Part shown: piece by piece, positions 8,924 through 17,310 of the stretch
How the letters are laid out: each line of letters begins with the position of its first letter
How positions within the stretch are numbered: the first letter of the stretch is position 1
Source of the DNA: JACMLD01 sp039919885
GTDB taxonomy: Bacteria; Bacteroidota; Bacteroidia; Chitinophagales; Chitinophagaceae
NCBI GenBank assembly: GCA_039919885.1
Contig: JBDSEV010000029.1
Span: forward strand, 1 to 64,000
DNA: 64,000 nt
Reading direction: 5' to 3'
Program-made: the position numbers and the translations under genes
Notes under the pieces: model-generated
The model's input: the letters and a program-made list of their open reading frames with translations, nothing else
Told to the model about the DNA's origin: nothing
Databases searched by the model: none

Positions 8924-9742
8924 ATGTTTAACATTGTCCGGACCGAGTGGTTGAAAATAAAAAAATATCCCGCCTTTTGGTGGGTAATGGGTATCACGGC
9001 ACTTACCTATCCAGGCATCAATTATATCTTTTTAAAAGTCTATGAGGATGTGACTGGAAAAGAAAGCACATCCGGCCAAGTATTAAAAGCACTCATAGGC
9101 AATCCGTTTTCGTTTCCTGAGGCATGGAAAACGGTGGCTTATTTTTCATCCATATTCGTTTTTATACCTGCCATTGTAATTATCATGCTTATAACCAACG
9201 AATATAATTACAAAACGAACCGTCAGAATATCATTGATGGCTGGAGCAGGAAAGAATTTATGATTGGCAAGCTGATTGATGTGCTTATTCTCTCAGCCAT
9301 TGTAACCTTACTTTATACTGTTGTTGCGCTCATCATTGGAATATCAAATACAACCGACCTTTCAGTAGATAAATGGAGTAAAGCATATTACATTGGCTTA
9401 TTTGCCATGCAAACATTTTCACAATTATCGCTTGCTTTTATGGTAGGGCTCCTGGTGCGTAAATCATTTATTGCATTGGCCATTTTTGCATTTTATTTCA
9501 TTTTGTTTGAGCCTATTGTAATTGAATATATAAGGCATAGATTCAAATCAAATATTGGCGATTATTTTCCGCTTAAAATCTCACACCTGTTGTTGCCAAA
9601 GCCAGCATTTATTGGAAGGATTGACGAGAAGGCTTACCTGGCCGCATTGGATGCTGTAAAGTACCATGTTGGTTATACCCTGGCTGTCATTGTCCTCACA
9701 TGGGCCTTTTGCTTCTGGATAAATAAACGCCGTGATTTATAA
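8924..9742 (+). CDS. ABC-2 type transporter permease
   Basis: A 272-residue membrane protein starting MFNIVRTEWLKIKKYPAFW, the typical N-terminus of ABC-2 permeases (short amphipathic stretch, then the first membrane helix). About six hydrophobic segments are visible, among them IFVFIPAIVIIMLITNEYN, ILSAIVTLLYTVVALIIG and FIALAIFAFYFILFEPIV. The ITNEYNYKTNRQNIIDG segment is characteristic of the family coupling region. The longer frame back to 8831 runs inside the ATPase gene and is rejected as a start. It pairs with the ATPase just upstream. Confidence 0.88.
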   Translation: MFNIVRTEWLKIKKYPAFWWVMGITALTYPGINYIFLKVYEDVTGKESTSGQVLKALIGNPFSFPEAWKTVAYFSSIFVFIPAIVIIMLITNEYNYKTNRQNIIDGWSRKEFMIGKLIDVLILSAIVTLLYTVVALIIGISNTTDLSVDKWSKAYYIGLFAMQTFSQLSLAFMVGLLVRKSFIALAIFAFYFILFEPIVIEYIRHRFKSNIGDYFPLKISHLLLPKPAFIGRIDEKAYLAALDAVKYHVGYTLAVIVLTWAFCFWINKRRDL

Positions 9743-9819
9743 TTGTTTAAAGACATCCTTACCAACGCGCTTGCTATGGGTCATGGCATTGCTGTCATTT
9801 TACAAAAATTAAAGAAACA

Positions 9820-10353
9820 ATGACTGTAAAAAAGCCTTTTATGTTATTGCTGCTCTTCAGCATGCTGCTATTACCAGGTGTACAATTATGCAGTCAGCCC
9901 CTGCAGGCCGTTATAAAAACGCAGGCAACAGATATGGCACGCGCGGTACTAGCCAGGGATCTTAATAAAATCGCCGCCTATCTGCCCCCGAAATTAGTTG
10001 CGGATGCCGGCGGTAAAGAAAAACTCCTGCTCGCAAGAGATACACTAACGAAATTCATGAAACAATTTGGTGCCGAAATAAAAAAAGTAACGATTGGAGA
10101 ACCGGGAAAAATCATCAACTTCAAAAAACAACTGCAGACAACGGTACCGCAAACCACGGAAGCAAGTTTTATGGCCAGCAAAGTAATTATGGAGAGTACG
10201 CTGGTAGCAATTTCCGAAGACAAAGGACTGCATTGGTATTTTGTGGACACCAGTATTTATCGGGGCGATAAACTGAAATCAGCGTTGCCGGATTTAAGCC
10301 CGGAGTTGGTGATACCACCGATGAAGAAGCCGAAGATAATAGCCAGCGAATGA
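9820..10353 (+). CDS. Secreted protein of unknown function
   Basis: A 177-residue protein with a clear Sec signal peptide (hydrophobic core MLLLLFSMLLLPGVQLC, residues 8-24, cleavage probably just after). The remainder is a small soluble domain beginning QAVIKTQATDMARAVLARDL and containing NKIAAYLPPKLVADAGGKEK, a pattern seen in nuclear-transport-factor-2-like folds where a helix is followed by a YLPP-type loop; this fold suggestion is weak. The tail is proline and lysine rich (ELVIPPMKKPK). I do not recognise a named family. It lies 77 bases after the ABC permease on the same strand and could be cotranscribed. Confidence 0.65.
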   Translation: MTVKKPFMLLLLFSMLLLPGVQLCSQPLQAVIKTQATDMARAVLARDLNKIAAYLPPKLVADAGGKEKLLLARDTLTKFMKQFGAEIKKVTIGEPGKIINFKKQLQTTVPQTTEASFMASKVIMESTLVAISEDKGLHWYFVDTSIYRGDKLKSALPDLSPELVIPPMKKPKIIASE

Positions 10354-10415
10354 TTCGGGGCGGTAACAAAAACCATATTGCGGATTAAAGTATGGGATGA
10401 ACGATAGTGCAGGGT

Positions 10416-11354
10416 CTAGTGCTTTCCTGTTAACTCATTCACCGCAGATTCAACCGAGGGGTAAATAAAATTAAACGGCGCATGTTTAATTTTTGCTGCA
10501 GCCACCGTAGCGCTTTTTAGTACTTCAATACTCATTTCCCCCATTACAATTTTTAATATTGCAGCAGGCACGTGCACAGCGATATAAAAATTATGTTTTA
10601 TTGTTTTCGCCAGTTGCAAGGTTAGCTCTTTATTGGTGACAGGGTTAGGCGCTACGCCATTGTAAACGCCGGTCATGCGCTCGTCTTCAATTGCCTGCAG
10701 GTAAATGCGGCAAAGATCGTCTACATGAATCCAGCTGATTACCTGTTTACCATTTCCCAAAATAGCTGCTATCCCAAAACGAATTGGTTTGATAAATTCA
10801 GTAAGCGCGCCGCCGTTCCTGCTTAAAACAATGCCGGTCCTTATTGTAACCAGTCGCTTGCCCAGCGCTTGCACCCCTTCAATACTTTCTTCCCATTGCC
10901 TGCAGGTGTCAGCTAAAAAGTCAGTTGCAGGTGGGTCTGTTTCTTCAAAAGGGTGGGGATTGGGAACGTTTGGATCTGCGCCATACAGTCCGATGGCAGA
11001 AGCACTGATGATTGCTTTTACCTGGTTGGGATTTTCTTTTAAAGCTTTTACCAGCAGTGCACAACTCTGTGTCCGGCTTTCAATGATTTCTTTTTTTCTT
11101 TTATTTGTCCAGCGTTTATCTGCCACACCGGCACCTGCAAGGTGAACGATAAAATCGGCTTTTTGAACAGCGGTCTTGTCAATCGTCTGCGCCTGCACAT
11201 CCCAGCAAGCGTACGATAAACCTTGCTCCGCCACAGCTCCATTGTTCTGCTTCTCTCTTGTTACGATAATGACCTCGTATCCTTTTTCCAGCAGTAATGC
11301 ACTGAGTGATTTACCAATGGTTCCGGTACCGCCCGTAATTAGCACTGTTGGCAT
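10416..11354 (-). CDS. TIGR01777-family NAD-dependent epimerase-like protein
   Basis: A 312-residue extended SDR protein (YfcH/SulA-like family). The nucleotide site is VLITGGTGTIGKSL at the N-terminus; VHLAGAGVADKRWTNKRKKE and SASAIGLYG are the family landmarks, and the C-terminal domain has the DUF1731-like stretch VPAAILKIVMGEMSIEVLKS. In this family the SDR catalytic Tyr-Lys pair is modified and biochemical roles are poorly defined; E. coli YfcH and cell-division inhibitor annotations should not be taken as proof of function. It is convergent with the secreted unknown gene and no clear terminator separates them. Confidence 0.88.
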   Translation of the reverse strand: MPTVLITGGTGTIGKSLSALLLEKGYEVIIVTREKQNNGAVAEQGLSYACWDVQAQTIDKTAVQKADFIVHLAGAGVADKRWTNKRKKEIIESRTQSCALLVKALKENPNQVKAIISASAIGLYGADPNVPNPHPFEETDPPATDFLADTCRQWEESIEGVQALGKRLVTIRTGIVLSRNGGALTEFIKPIRFGIAAILGNGKQVISWIHVDDLCRIYLQAIEDERMTGVYNGVAPNPVTNKELTLQLAKTIKHNFYIAVHVPAAILKIVMGEMSIEVLKSATVAAAKIKHAPFNFIYPSVESAVNELTGKH

Positions 11355-11728
11355 AGTTTATATTCTGTTTAAAAATGGTTTATCCGTCACCGGTAACTGT
11401 GGCCGTGCCAATAATAACAGGAAATACCCCCGGAAGGTTTATACAAAAGCCCTAAAGAACAAAAAAAATGAACGTTTTATAAAACTTTAAAATTTGTTTG
11501 TTTGCCGGTTTCTAAAAACCTTTTCGGTAGCTACCCCTGAAACGTAGAGTATATACTACAAACACTAGTAATTCAACTATACCAGATTCATAATTAAAGC
11601 TATTTTTTTCAACTATCCATGAGTCCATCTTTGTACCATCGGGCAAAATGCCTGCAAATCCAGTAAAGTCAAAAATTGTCGCAATCCATATCCTTTAAAA
11701 CAGGCATGCTTAAAATAAGGCTGTTCTT
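11355..11728. other. Intergenic region without a recognisable gene
   Basis: A 374-base AT-rich stretch between the divergent epimerase-like gene and the small ORF/ATPase pair. It probably holds promoters for both directions, but I see no full TTG-N19-TAnnTTTG match on either strand, no strong hairpin and no conserved RNA motif. Confidence 0.5.
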
Positions 11729-11824
11729 ATGAAAAACACTTGCTACCCATTGGCCCAAACGTTTGGAACCATATCCTATGAAGATGTAAAATCCCTTTGT
11801 TCTTTTCAAAATCCTTCTTTATGA
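11729..11824 (+). CDS. Possible 31-residue leader or coupled peptide
   Basis: ATG at 11729 opens a 31-codon frame (MKNTCYPLAQTFGTISYEDV at its start) whose TGA stop overlaps the ATG of the following ATPase-domain gene as ATGA (11821-11824). Such an overlap is typical of translational coupling, which is the only support for it being translated. It contains two cysteines, no membrane segment and no recognised motif. It could also be a chance frame or the residue of a longer, decayed gene. Confidence 0.3.
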   Translation: MKNTCYPLAQTFGTISYEDVKSLCSFQNPSL

Positions 11825-12261
11825 AAAACTTGTTTCAGCAATCCGCAATAGCAACGCCAGTCCTTGGGATGGTGTCCACATCGCTTCGTAATCTGGTAAG
11901 CAAATTGCAGTTAAGCTTGTTGCAAAAGGCTACCGGCAAAAATAGTTTTATTGTTAACGATATAGACAAAGCCGTGGTGGTGGTTGCGGATGAAGATTCC
12001 CTTGCATATATCATCGGCAACCTGCTCAGCAATGCAGTCTACAGAACGTCCGATTGCTGCATCCGGGTTGAAACGGAATGGATTGCTGGCCAGCATCATA
12101 TCCGCATCCGCAACAACGGTGCTTTTGCTTACAGCAGTTACATGCAAAGCCTGGTGCATTTTGTAGATGTAGCCCGGAAATTAGGCGGAAATATTGGCCT
12201 GGAGACGGAAGAAAACAGTGGTGTTACCATTGTTTTTTCGCTCGCTAAAAATGCTGCCTGA
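11821..12261 (+). CDS. Stand-alone histidine-kinase-like ATPase domain, degenerate
   Basis: A 146-residue protein that is almost only a HATPase_c domain. The N-box resembles that of sensor kinases (YIIGNLLSNAVYRT), and the C-terminal strand GVTIVFSLAKNA closes the fold as in kinases. The G1 box, normally DNGxGI, is IRIRNNGAFAYSS, so the Asp that contacts adenine is replaced by Asn and the glycines are gone; the G2 region (ARKLGGNIGLETEENSG) lacks the GxGLGL pattern. No HisKA dimerisation helix, sensor or membrane segment is present. It may have lost ATPase activity and act as a binding partner, or be a remnant of a full kinase. The preferred start ATG lies in an ATGA overlap with a 31-codon ORF; a TTG at 11797 is an alternative. 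Confidence 0.65.
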   Translation: MKNLFQQSAIATPVLGMVSTSLRNLVSKLQLSLLQKATGKNSFIVNDIDKAVVVVADEDSLAYIIGNLLSNAVYRTSDCCIRVETEWIAGQHHIRIRNNGAFAYSSYMQSLVHFVDVARKLGGNIGLETEENSGVTIVFSLAKNAA

Positions 12262-12374
12262 TATAAGCTTTTGCCGGCAGTAAAACACTGTTTTTCGATT
12301 TCCGCGCACGAAGGCGTTCCCTAGATTACTCAATATTCAACTTATAAGCTGCTAAACTTAGGTTGTAAACATTA

Positions 12375-12408
12375 CCGGTAGCAGATGTAATAATGCATCT
12401 GCTACCGG
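12375..12408. repeat. Perfect 13-bp inverted repeat downstream of ftsZ
   Basis: CCGGTAGCAGATG (12375-12387) and CATCTGCTACCGG (12396-12408) are perfect inverted copies around an 8-base loop. It lies between the convergent ATPase-domain gene and ftsZ, only 9 bases from the ftsZ terminator. No T-run follows on the plus strand, so it is not a standard plus-strand terminator. Confidence 0.75.
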
Positions 12409-12410
12409 GC

Positions 12411-12445
12411 AAAAAAAAGCCCTTCCGGACAAAACCGGGAGGGCT
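12411..12445 (-). terminator. Rho-independent terminator of the dcw cluster
   Basis: On the minus strand a stem of 11 pairs (AGCCCT.CCGG against CCGG.AGGGCT, one wobble, 6-base loop; 12418-12445) is followed by eight T residues (A-run 12411-12418 on the plus strand). It sits 57 bases past the ftsZ stop codon and closes the 17-kb division cluster. Confidence 0.85.
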
Positions 12446-12501
12446 AACAACTATCCTTTAACGGATACAACAACTAAAAAACACTATAAACACAACTGGC
12501 G

Positions 12502-14478
12502 TTAATCTAATTTTTTGCCATCAAGAAAGGTATTGAGGGTGCTGATCTTACCCGTATTGTTCTCGTCGGCCTTTACTTCCAGGCTACTGTAAAAATTTTC
12601 TGCAGGACTCACGGTGTTGTACAATTCTAAATTGCGGCGGATGTAGGCCGGCACAGTTTCAAACTCATTATTTGTATCGGCTGCATTTACGTTGAACGAC
12701 AGGTTACGTAACTTCTGTATTCGTTCTGCAGCGCGAAGTTTTTGTTCATCTGCTTCGTCCCGCATCGCGGGGTCTTCTGCAAAAAACATTTCTGGATGCT
12801 GAGTCTGTAGAGCCCGAGGCGCATCCGCCGCTTTAGAAACTTCATCTTTAATTACCAGTTGCATGTCGAAAGAAGGTTCTTCTTCTTTTTGAACCGACGG
12901 TTGAACCGGCAACTCTTGCAAGACGGGTTGTTTCACAGGAGGAGTCAATTGATGAGGAGGACAGGAATTATCTGCCATCCGCGGTTCTGCATAAATATTG
13001 GAAGGCTTGGCCAAGTATCCTCCACGCACTGCAGATGCAGGAGAATTATTTAAATCAGGTATTATTTGTTTGCTTATATTTTCAGAGGGGGTTTCAGCAG
13101 ACGGAGTAACAACAGGTATTCTATCAGCCGGTGGTTGCGAATATACCAACTCCGAATAGGTTGGCGCTTCTTTCTTGTCCACAGAATTATTTAGATTGTC
13201 CACAGTAGTTTTACTGCTGGCATCACTCGTAAAATTCACGGCGTTTACGGCTGCAGCCGGCTCTTCCGTCAACACTGCGTGTAATGTTTCCTTCAACATC
13301 ACGGGAACAGCGGTTGGCTCTTTCGCAAGCGACAACAGTACTTTATTTTCTGCCCTAAAGTTTGCCTCGGTTATATCTTCGGCACGTTCATCCAGCGGCA
13401 ACGCGAATTGTTTGCTGGCAACAGGTTGCTCATTTTTTGTTTCCAGCATCATTACAATCTTCTCTTCTTTCTTCGGCGTTTCTTTTTTTGCTATGGGTTT
13501 GGTAAAAGGGTCTTTGTATTCAAACCCGGTTGCAATCAGGGTAATACCTATTTTATCGCCCAAAGCTGGATCATAGCCAAGTCCAAGTATAACATCCGTA
13601 CCCTCGCCGGCACGGCTCAGCAGGTAGTTCTGTATAATTTCTACCTCATCCATCGTAAATTCATGTTCCCCCTCAGAAGAATTGATATTAATTAGAATCC
13701 ATTTAGCACCGCTTATATCGTTATCATTGAGCAATGGCGAATTCAATGCTTCCTCGATTGCTTTTTGTGCCCTGTCTTCACCGTCTGCTACCGCGTTACC
13801 CAGTATTGCCACGCCACCGTTTTTCATTACGGTGCAAACATCCGCAAAGTCAACATTGATTTGACCGGTACTATTAATAACATCGGTAATACATTTGGCG
13901 GCAGTGGCCAGCACATTGTCTGCCTTCGCAAATGCTTCTTTCATTTTAAGATTGCCAAACTGGTGCCGCAGTTTATCGTTGCTGATCACCAGGAGCGTAT
14001 CTACATACTGCTTCATAGAACGTATCCCTTCTTCCGCCTGCAACTGCCGTTTCCTGCCTTCGTAAGAAAAAGGTGTGGTAACGATCCCCACGGTTAGAAT
14101 GCTCAGGTCCTTGCAAATTTTTGCAATGATCGGTCCGCCACCAGTACCGGTGCCCCCGCCCATACCTACTGTTATAAAAGCCATTTTTGTATTGACTTCC
14201 AGGATTCGTTTTATTTCTTCCAGGCTTTCTTCACAGGCCTGTTTACCGATTTCAGGATTGGCGCCGGCACCAAGTCCTTGCGTGAGGTGCGGTCCCAACT
14301 GTATCTTATTAGGCACATTGCTTTGTGCAATGGCCTGCGCGTCTGTATTACAAATTATAAAGTTGACGCCTTCAATATTCTGGCTGAACATGTGGTTTAC
14401 TGCATTGCTTCCGCCGCCGCCAACACCGATTACTTTAATAATAGATGATTTTTCTTTTGGCAAATCAAAGTGTATCAT
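12502..14478 (-). CDS. ftsZ: Cell division GTPase FtsZ
   Basis: Tubulin homologue that forms the Z-ring at mid-cell. The N-terminal GTPase domain (about 1-320) shows IGVGGGGSNAVNHM, the tubulin signature GMGGGTGTGGGP and the synergy-loop region of the C-terminal subdomain. A long, proline- and acid-rich linker of about 270 residues (roughly 335-605) follows, rich in Ala, Glu, Pro and Val. Near residue 616 comes VPAYIRRNLELYN, which resembles the conserved FtsA-binding peptide (IPAFLRR type), but about 40 more residues follow, ending NTFLDGKKLD. At 658 residues it is much longer than E. coli FtsZ (383) and within the large Bacteroidota form. Last gene of the dcw cluster, with a terminator directly behind it. 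Confidence 0.98.
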   Translation of the reverse strand: MIHFDLPKEKSSIIKVIGVGGGGSNAVNHMFSQNIEGVNFIICNTDAQAIAQSNVPNKIQLGPHLTQGLGAGANPEIGKQACEESLEEIKRILEVNTKMAFITVGMGGGTGTGGGPIIAKICKDLSILTVGIVTTPFSYEGRKRQLQAEEGIRSMKQYVDTLLVISNDKLRHQFGNLKMKEAFAKADNVLATAAKCITDVINSTGQINVDFADVCTVMKNGGVAILGNAVADGEDRAQKAIEEALNSPLLNDNDISGAKWILININSSEGEHEFTMDEVEIIQNYLLSRAGEGTDVILGLGYDPALGDKIGITLIATGFEYKDPFTKPIAKKETPKKEEKIVMMLETKNEQPVASKQFALPLDERAEDITEANFRAENKVLLSLAKEPTAVPVMLKETLHAVLTEEPAAAVNAVNFTSDASSKTTVDNLNNSVDKKEAPTYSELVYSQPPADRIPVVTPSAETPSENISKQIIPDLNNSPASAVRGGYLAKPSNIYAEPRMADNSCPPHQLTPPVKQPVLQELPVQPSVQKEEEPSFDMQLVIKDEVSKAADAPRALQTQHPEMFFAEDPAMRDEADEQKLRAAERIQKLRNLSFNVNAADTNNEFETVPAYIRRNLELYNTVSPAENFYSSLEVKADENNTGKISTLNTFLDGKKLD

Positions 14479-14495
14479 AGTTACAAAATTTAATA

Positions 14496-14746
14496 AAGGT
14501 ATGAGGTGAAGGGTGTAAGGCCTCTTATTCAGGGAACCTGCGTCTTACCCGTTCATCTTTACCCCTATAGTTTTAAAAAAGGCGTAAGGTTGAAGGTAAA
14601 AGGTATCGTATCCACAATACCGCTGTTTTATGTCTTCATTCCCTGCCCCGATTATTTTAAAAAGGTATCCTGCAAAAGGTTTAAACTGAAATGGTTAAAG
14701 TGAAAGGTTTTTCCTTCTACCTTTTACCTGATTTCCCTATACCTTA
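14496..14746 (-). repeat. AAGGT-type degenerate repeats filling the ftsA-ftsZ spacer
   Basis: Reading the minus strand from the ftsA stop (TAA, 14746-14744) the spacer begins TAAGGTATAGGG and continues with many copies of AAGGTA/AGGTAAAAGG. Inverted copies occur too: GGTAAAAGGTA (plus 14595-14605) pairs perfectly with TACCTTTTACC (14718-14728). The spacer has no gene. It can fold into large but imperfect stems. Confidence 0.6.
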
Positions 14747-16177
14747 TCCCAGGTGTTTGTCTTCTTCTTCTTTAAACAGGTCAATCAGTCCGTCTTTAAA
14801 TTTACCCCAGAAGTCTTTCATGCCTTTCCTGTTGGTAATTTTTTCAGCGGCTACTATCTCCTCGGGTTCAGCTGGTTCCGGCATTTCTTGTGGTATTTGC
14901 TTCAGGATCTCGGGCACTTCCACTTTAAAATGGGCCGTTTCAAATTGTTTGCGGTTGTGCTCGTAGTCATCGTATCCTTTTAGTATAAGTCCAATACAGG
15001 TAGAATACGTGGGTTTTGCGAGCTCATCTATATGGCCGCCGGCCAGGTGTTCTGTAGGAAAGCCGATCCGCGCATTTAAGCCGGTTACATATTCGGTTAA
15101 TTGTATCAGGTGTTTTAATTGGGAGCCGCCGCCAGTTAAAACAATGCCACCGTTCAGCATCCGGTTGTCCATACCCACTTGTTTCAGGTGATAAGAAACA
15201 AAATCCATTATTTCGCTCATTCTTGCCTGTATGATATTTGCCAGGTTTTTTACGCTGATCTCTTTGGCAGGCATTCCCCTCAGACCTGGTATGGTGATAA
15301 ATGCATTCGATTTAGCTTCGTTGGATAAAGCAGAACCAAACTGCACTTTCATTTGCTCTGCCTGGGTTTTCAATACCCCCAAGCCAGTCTTTATATCATT
15401 GGTGATGTTCTCTCCGCCAAATGGAATTACCGCAGTGTGTTTTAAAATGCCTTCGTAAAAAACAGCCAGATCCGTGGTGCCGCCACCAATGTCTACAATC
15501 GCTACGCCTGCTTCCAGATCTTCCTGTGCCATTACTGCGCTGGCCGAAGCCAATGGTTGTAATACCAGGTCTTTTGTAATGAGGTTACTTTTTTCTACGG
15601 CGCGGTTAATATTGCGGATAGCATTTTTATCACCGGTGATGATATGAAAATTGGCACCCACTTTTACACCACCGTAGCCGATAGGATTGGGGATGTTCTG
15701 AAAATTGTCTACGGTAAACTCCTGCGGTATCACATCTATGATTTGGTCGCCTGCAGGAATATATGTTTTAAACTGGTCGGCGATGAGCTGATCAATTTCG
15801 CGTTGAGTAATTTCCTCATTCGTATCCTGCCGAACGATATCGCCACGTGTTTGCAGGCTTTTGATATGATGACCGGCAATACCTACATAAACTTCTTTAA
15901 ATTCTATACCCGTATTAGAAGCCATGCAATTATCGAGCGCCGCGCGGATCGCCTTGATCGTTTCGTCTATGTTCAGTACCTGTCCGTGTTTTACGCCATT
16001 GCTGTTTGCACGGCCAAAGCCCACTATCTCCAGTTTACCATATTCATTTTTCCGGCCCGCAATACAGGCAATTTTTGTAGTACCGATATCCAGACCAACG
16101 ATGATTGGCTGCTCATTATCCCCGTTTCTTGCAGTTCCTTTACCAGGCCCCGCTATATTTGAATGTTCGTTGTTCAT
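14744..16177 (-). CDS. ftsA: Cell division protein FtsA
   Basis: Actin-like membrane tether of FtsZ. The 477-residue protein shows the phosphate-1 motif VGLDIGTTKIACIAG near residue 28, the 1C/SHS2 insertion region (KHGQVLNIDETIKAI), phosphate-2 VAIVDIGGGTTDLAVF and the adenosine motif GGIVLTGGGSQLKHL. The C-terminus MKDFWGKFKDGLIDLFKEEE is an amphipathic helix with basic and hydrophobic faces, the expected membrane-targeting sequence. The extra length relative to E. coli (420) lies in the N-terminal tail and the Pro/Glu-rich linker before that helix. It is separated from ftsZ by a 265-base repeat-filled spacer. Confidence 0.97.
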   Translation of the reverse strand: MNNEHSNIAGPGKGTARNGDNEQPIIVGLDIGTTKIACIAGRKNEYGKLEIVGFGRANSNGVKHGQVLNIDETIKAIRAALDNCMASNTGIEFKEVYVGIAGHHIKSLQTRGDIVRQDTNEEITQREIDQLIADQFKTYIPAGDQIIDVIPQEFTVDNFQNIPNPIGYGGVKVGANFHIITGDKNAIRNINRAVEKSNLITKDLVLQPLASASAVMAQEDLEAGVAIVDIGGGTTDLAVFYEGILKHTAVIPFGGENITNDIKTGLGVLKTQAEQMKVQFGSALSNEAKSNAFITIPGLRGMPAKEISVKNLANIIQARMSEIMDFVSYHLKQVGMDNRMLNGGIVLTGGGSQLKHLIQLTEYVTGLNARIGFPTEHLAGGHIDELAKPTYSTCIGLILKGYDDYEHNRKQFETAHFKVEVPEILKQIPQEMPEPAEPEEIVAAEKITNRKGMKDFWGKFKDGLIDLFKEEEDKHLG

Positions 16178-16242
16178 AGATGTATCTTTGTTTTTAGTTG
16201 TTAACGTTTTTTATTGTTCCGTAACCGTTGCAAAGCAGTCTG

Positions 16243-17310
16243 CTACCCGGCAGGCTTTTTCATTACTGCTTTGGGTTGTGTTGCAGCAGGCAAAACTGCC
16301 CGGCTTTTCAATGGTGGTGGACTGCTGGAGGTTGGAACATTATTAAACGAATCTTTTGCGGATGCATTTCTCCGGTGTTCTTTTAAAGTCGTTAAAGTTG
16401 GCTTAGGCGCAGCATTTGCAACAATATTATTATCCACCACTGTGGATACTGTATCGAAGGGCAATTCTTTTGTTGCTTCAATCAGCTGCCGGATATTTTT
16501 CAATGCCTGCAAAGAATCAATTTTTCCTGCCGTTCCTTTCCTTGTAGCTACTACCTGTCTATCGTATTGTACATTAATCACACTGTATTTATCCAGGCCC
16601 ACCTTTGCACCGACCTGCTGATAGAATAAAAAAAGGCGGTGAAATTTTTGTTCATAGTCTTCGCCATTTCCAAATTCAACTACATGTTTACCTATAACCG
16701 GCATCATTTCAAAAGTACGGTTGGGTGTAATATCAATCTGCCCGATCTGCGCCATCCAGAAAGCATCTGCAAGGATGAACGGGCTCATCCGTTTAATTTG
16801 CTGCATCAGTAAACTATCTGCACCATATAACCGGTCCTTATCGGCCGGGAAATTCGTATACACCGGCAGTTTAACCGTCATACGGCTGTTCAACGGCAGG
16901 CGCTTCGCACTGCTGTCGATATAGAAGCTGTTTCCATTTACCGTAAATATTCTTGCTACCGGGAATCTTTCTTCCACTGACACCCGCAACATGCTGTTGT
17001 TATCAAAAAACAACTGGGCATCTTTTACCCAGATATTTTTCCGCAGACTGGCTTCTATTCCTGTGAGATCAAATGATGCCAGCAACCGCCCCTTTGGCTG
17101 GTTATTTTTATCCGGGGCGATAATGGTCATTACGTCCTGTTTGTTCAAAAACAAATCATCACCCTTACCCGCAATAGAAACCACTACCCCATTACAGACT
17201 TCCTGGTTTTTTTTATTAATGGCAGCAATCAGCAATACCAGCAGGCCTGCACCCACGATGACAGCGAGCGAGAGAAAAAATATTTTTTTTATGTTGCCAG
17301 AGAAACTCAT
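16243..17310 (-). CDS. ftsQ: Cell division protein FtsQ/DivIB-like
   Basis: A 355-residue bitopic membrane protein. A single membrane helix (IFFLSLAVIVGAGLLVLLIAAI, about residues 10-31) follows a short cytoplasmic tail, and the periplasmic part includes a POTRA-like region (VSIAGKGDDLFLNKQDVMTI) and a beta domain (GIEASLRKNIWVKDAQLFF). The last 100 residues, rich in Ser, Pro and Lys, are an extension beyond the usual FtsQ length. Sequence conservation in FtsQ is low; the call rests on topology plus the fixed position between murC and ftsA. Its ATG overlaps the murC stop by 4 bases (17307-17310). Confidence 0.88.
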   Translation of the reverse strand: MSFSGNIKKIFFLSLAVIVGAGLLVLLIAAINKKNQEVCNGVVVSIAGKGDDLFLNKQDVMTIIAPDKNNQPKGRLLASFDLTGIEASLRKNIWVKDAQLFFDNNSMLRVSVEERFPVARIFTVNGNSFYIDSSAKRLPLNSRMTVKLPVYTNFPADKDRLYGADSLLMQQIKRMSPFILADAFWMAQIGQIDITPNRTFEMMPVIGKHVVEFGNGEDYEQKFHRLFLFYQQVGAKVGLDKYSVINVQYDRQVVATRKGTAGKIDSLQALKNIRQLIEATKELPFDTVSTVVDNNIVANAAPKPTLTTLKEHRRNASAKDSFNNVPTSSSPPPLKSRAVLPAATQPKAVMKKPAG

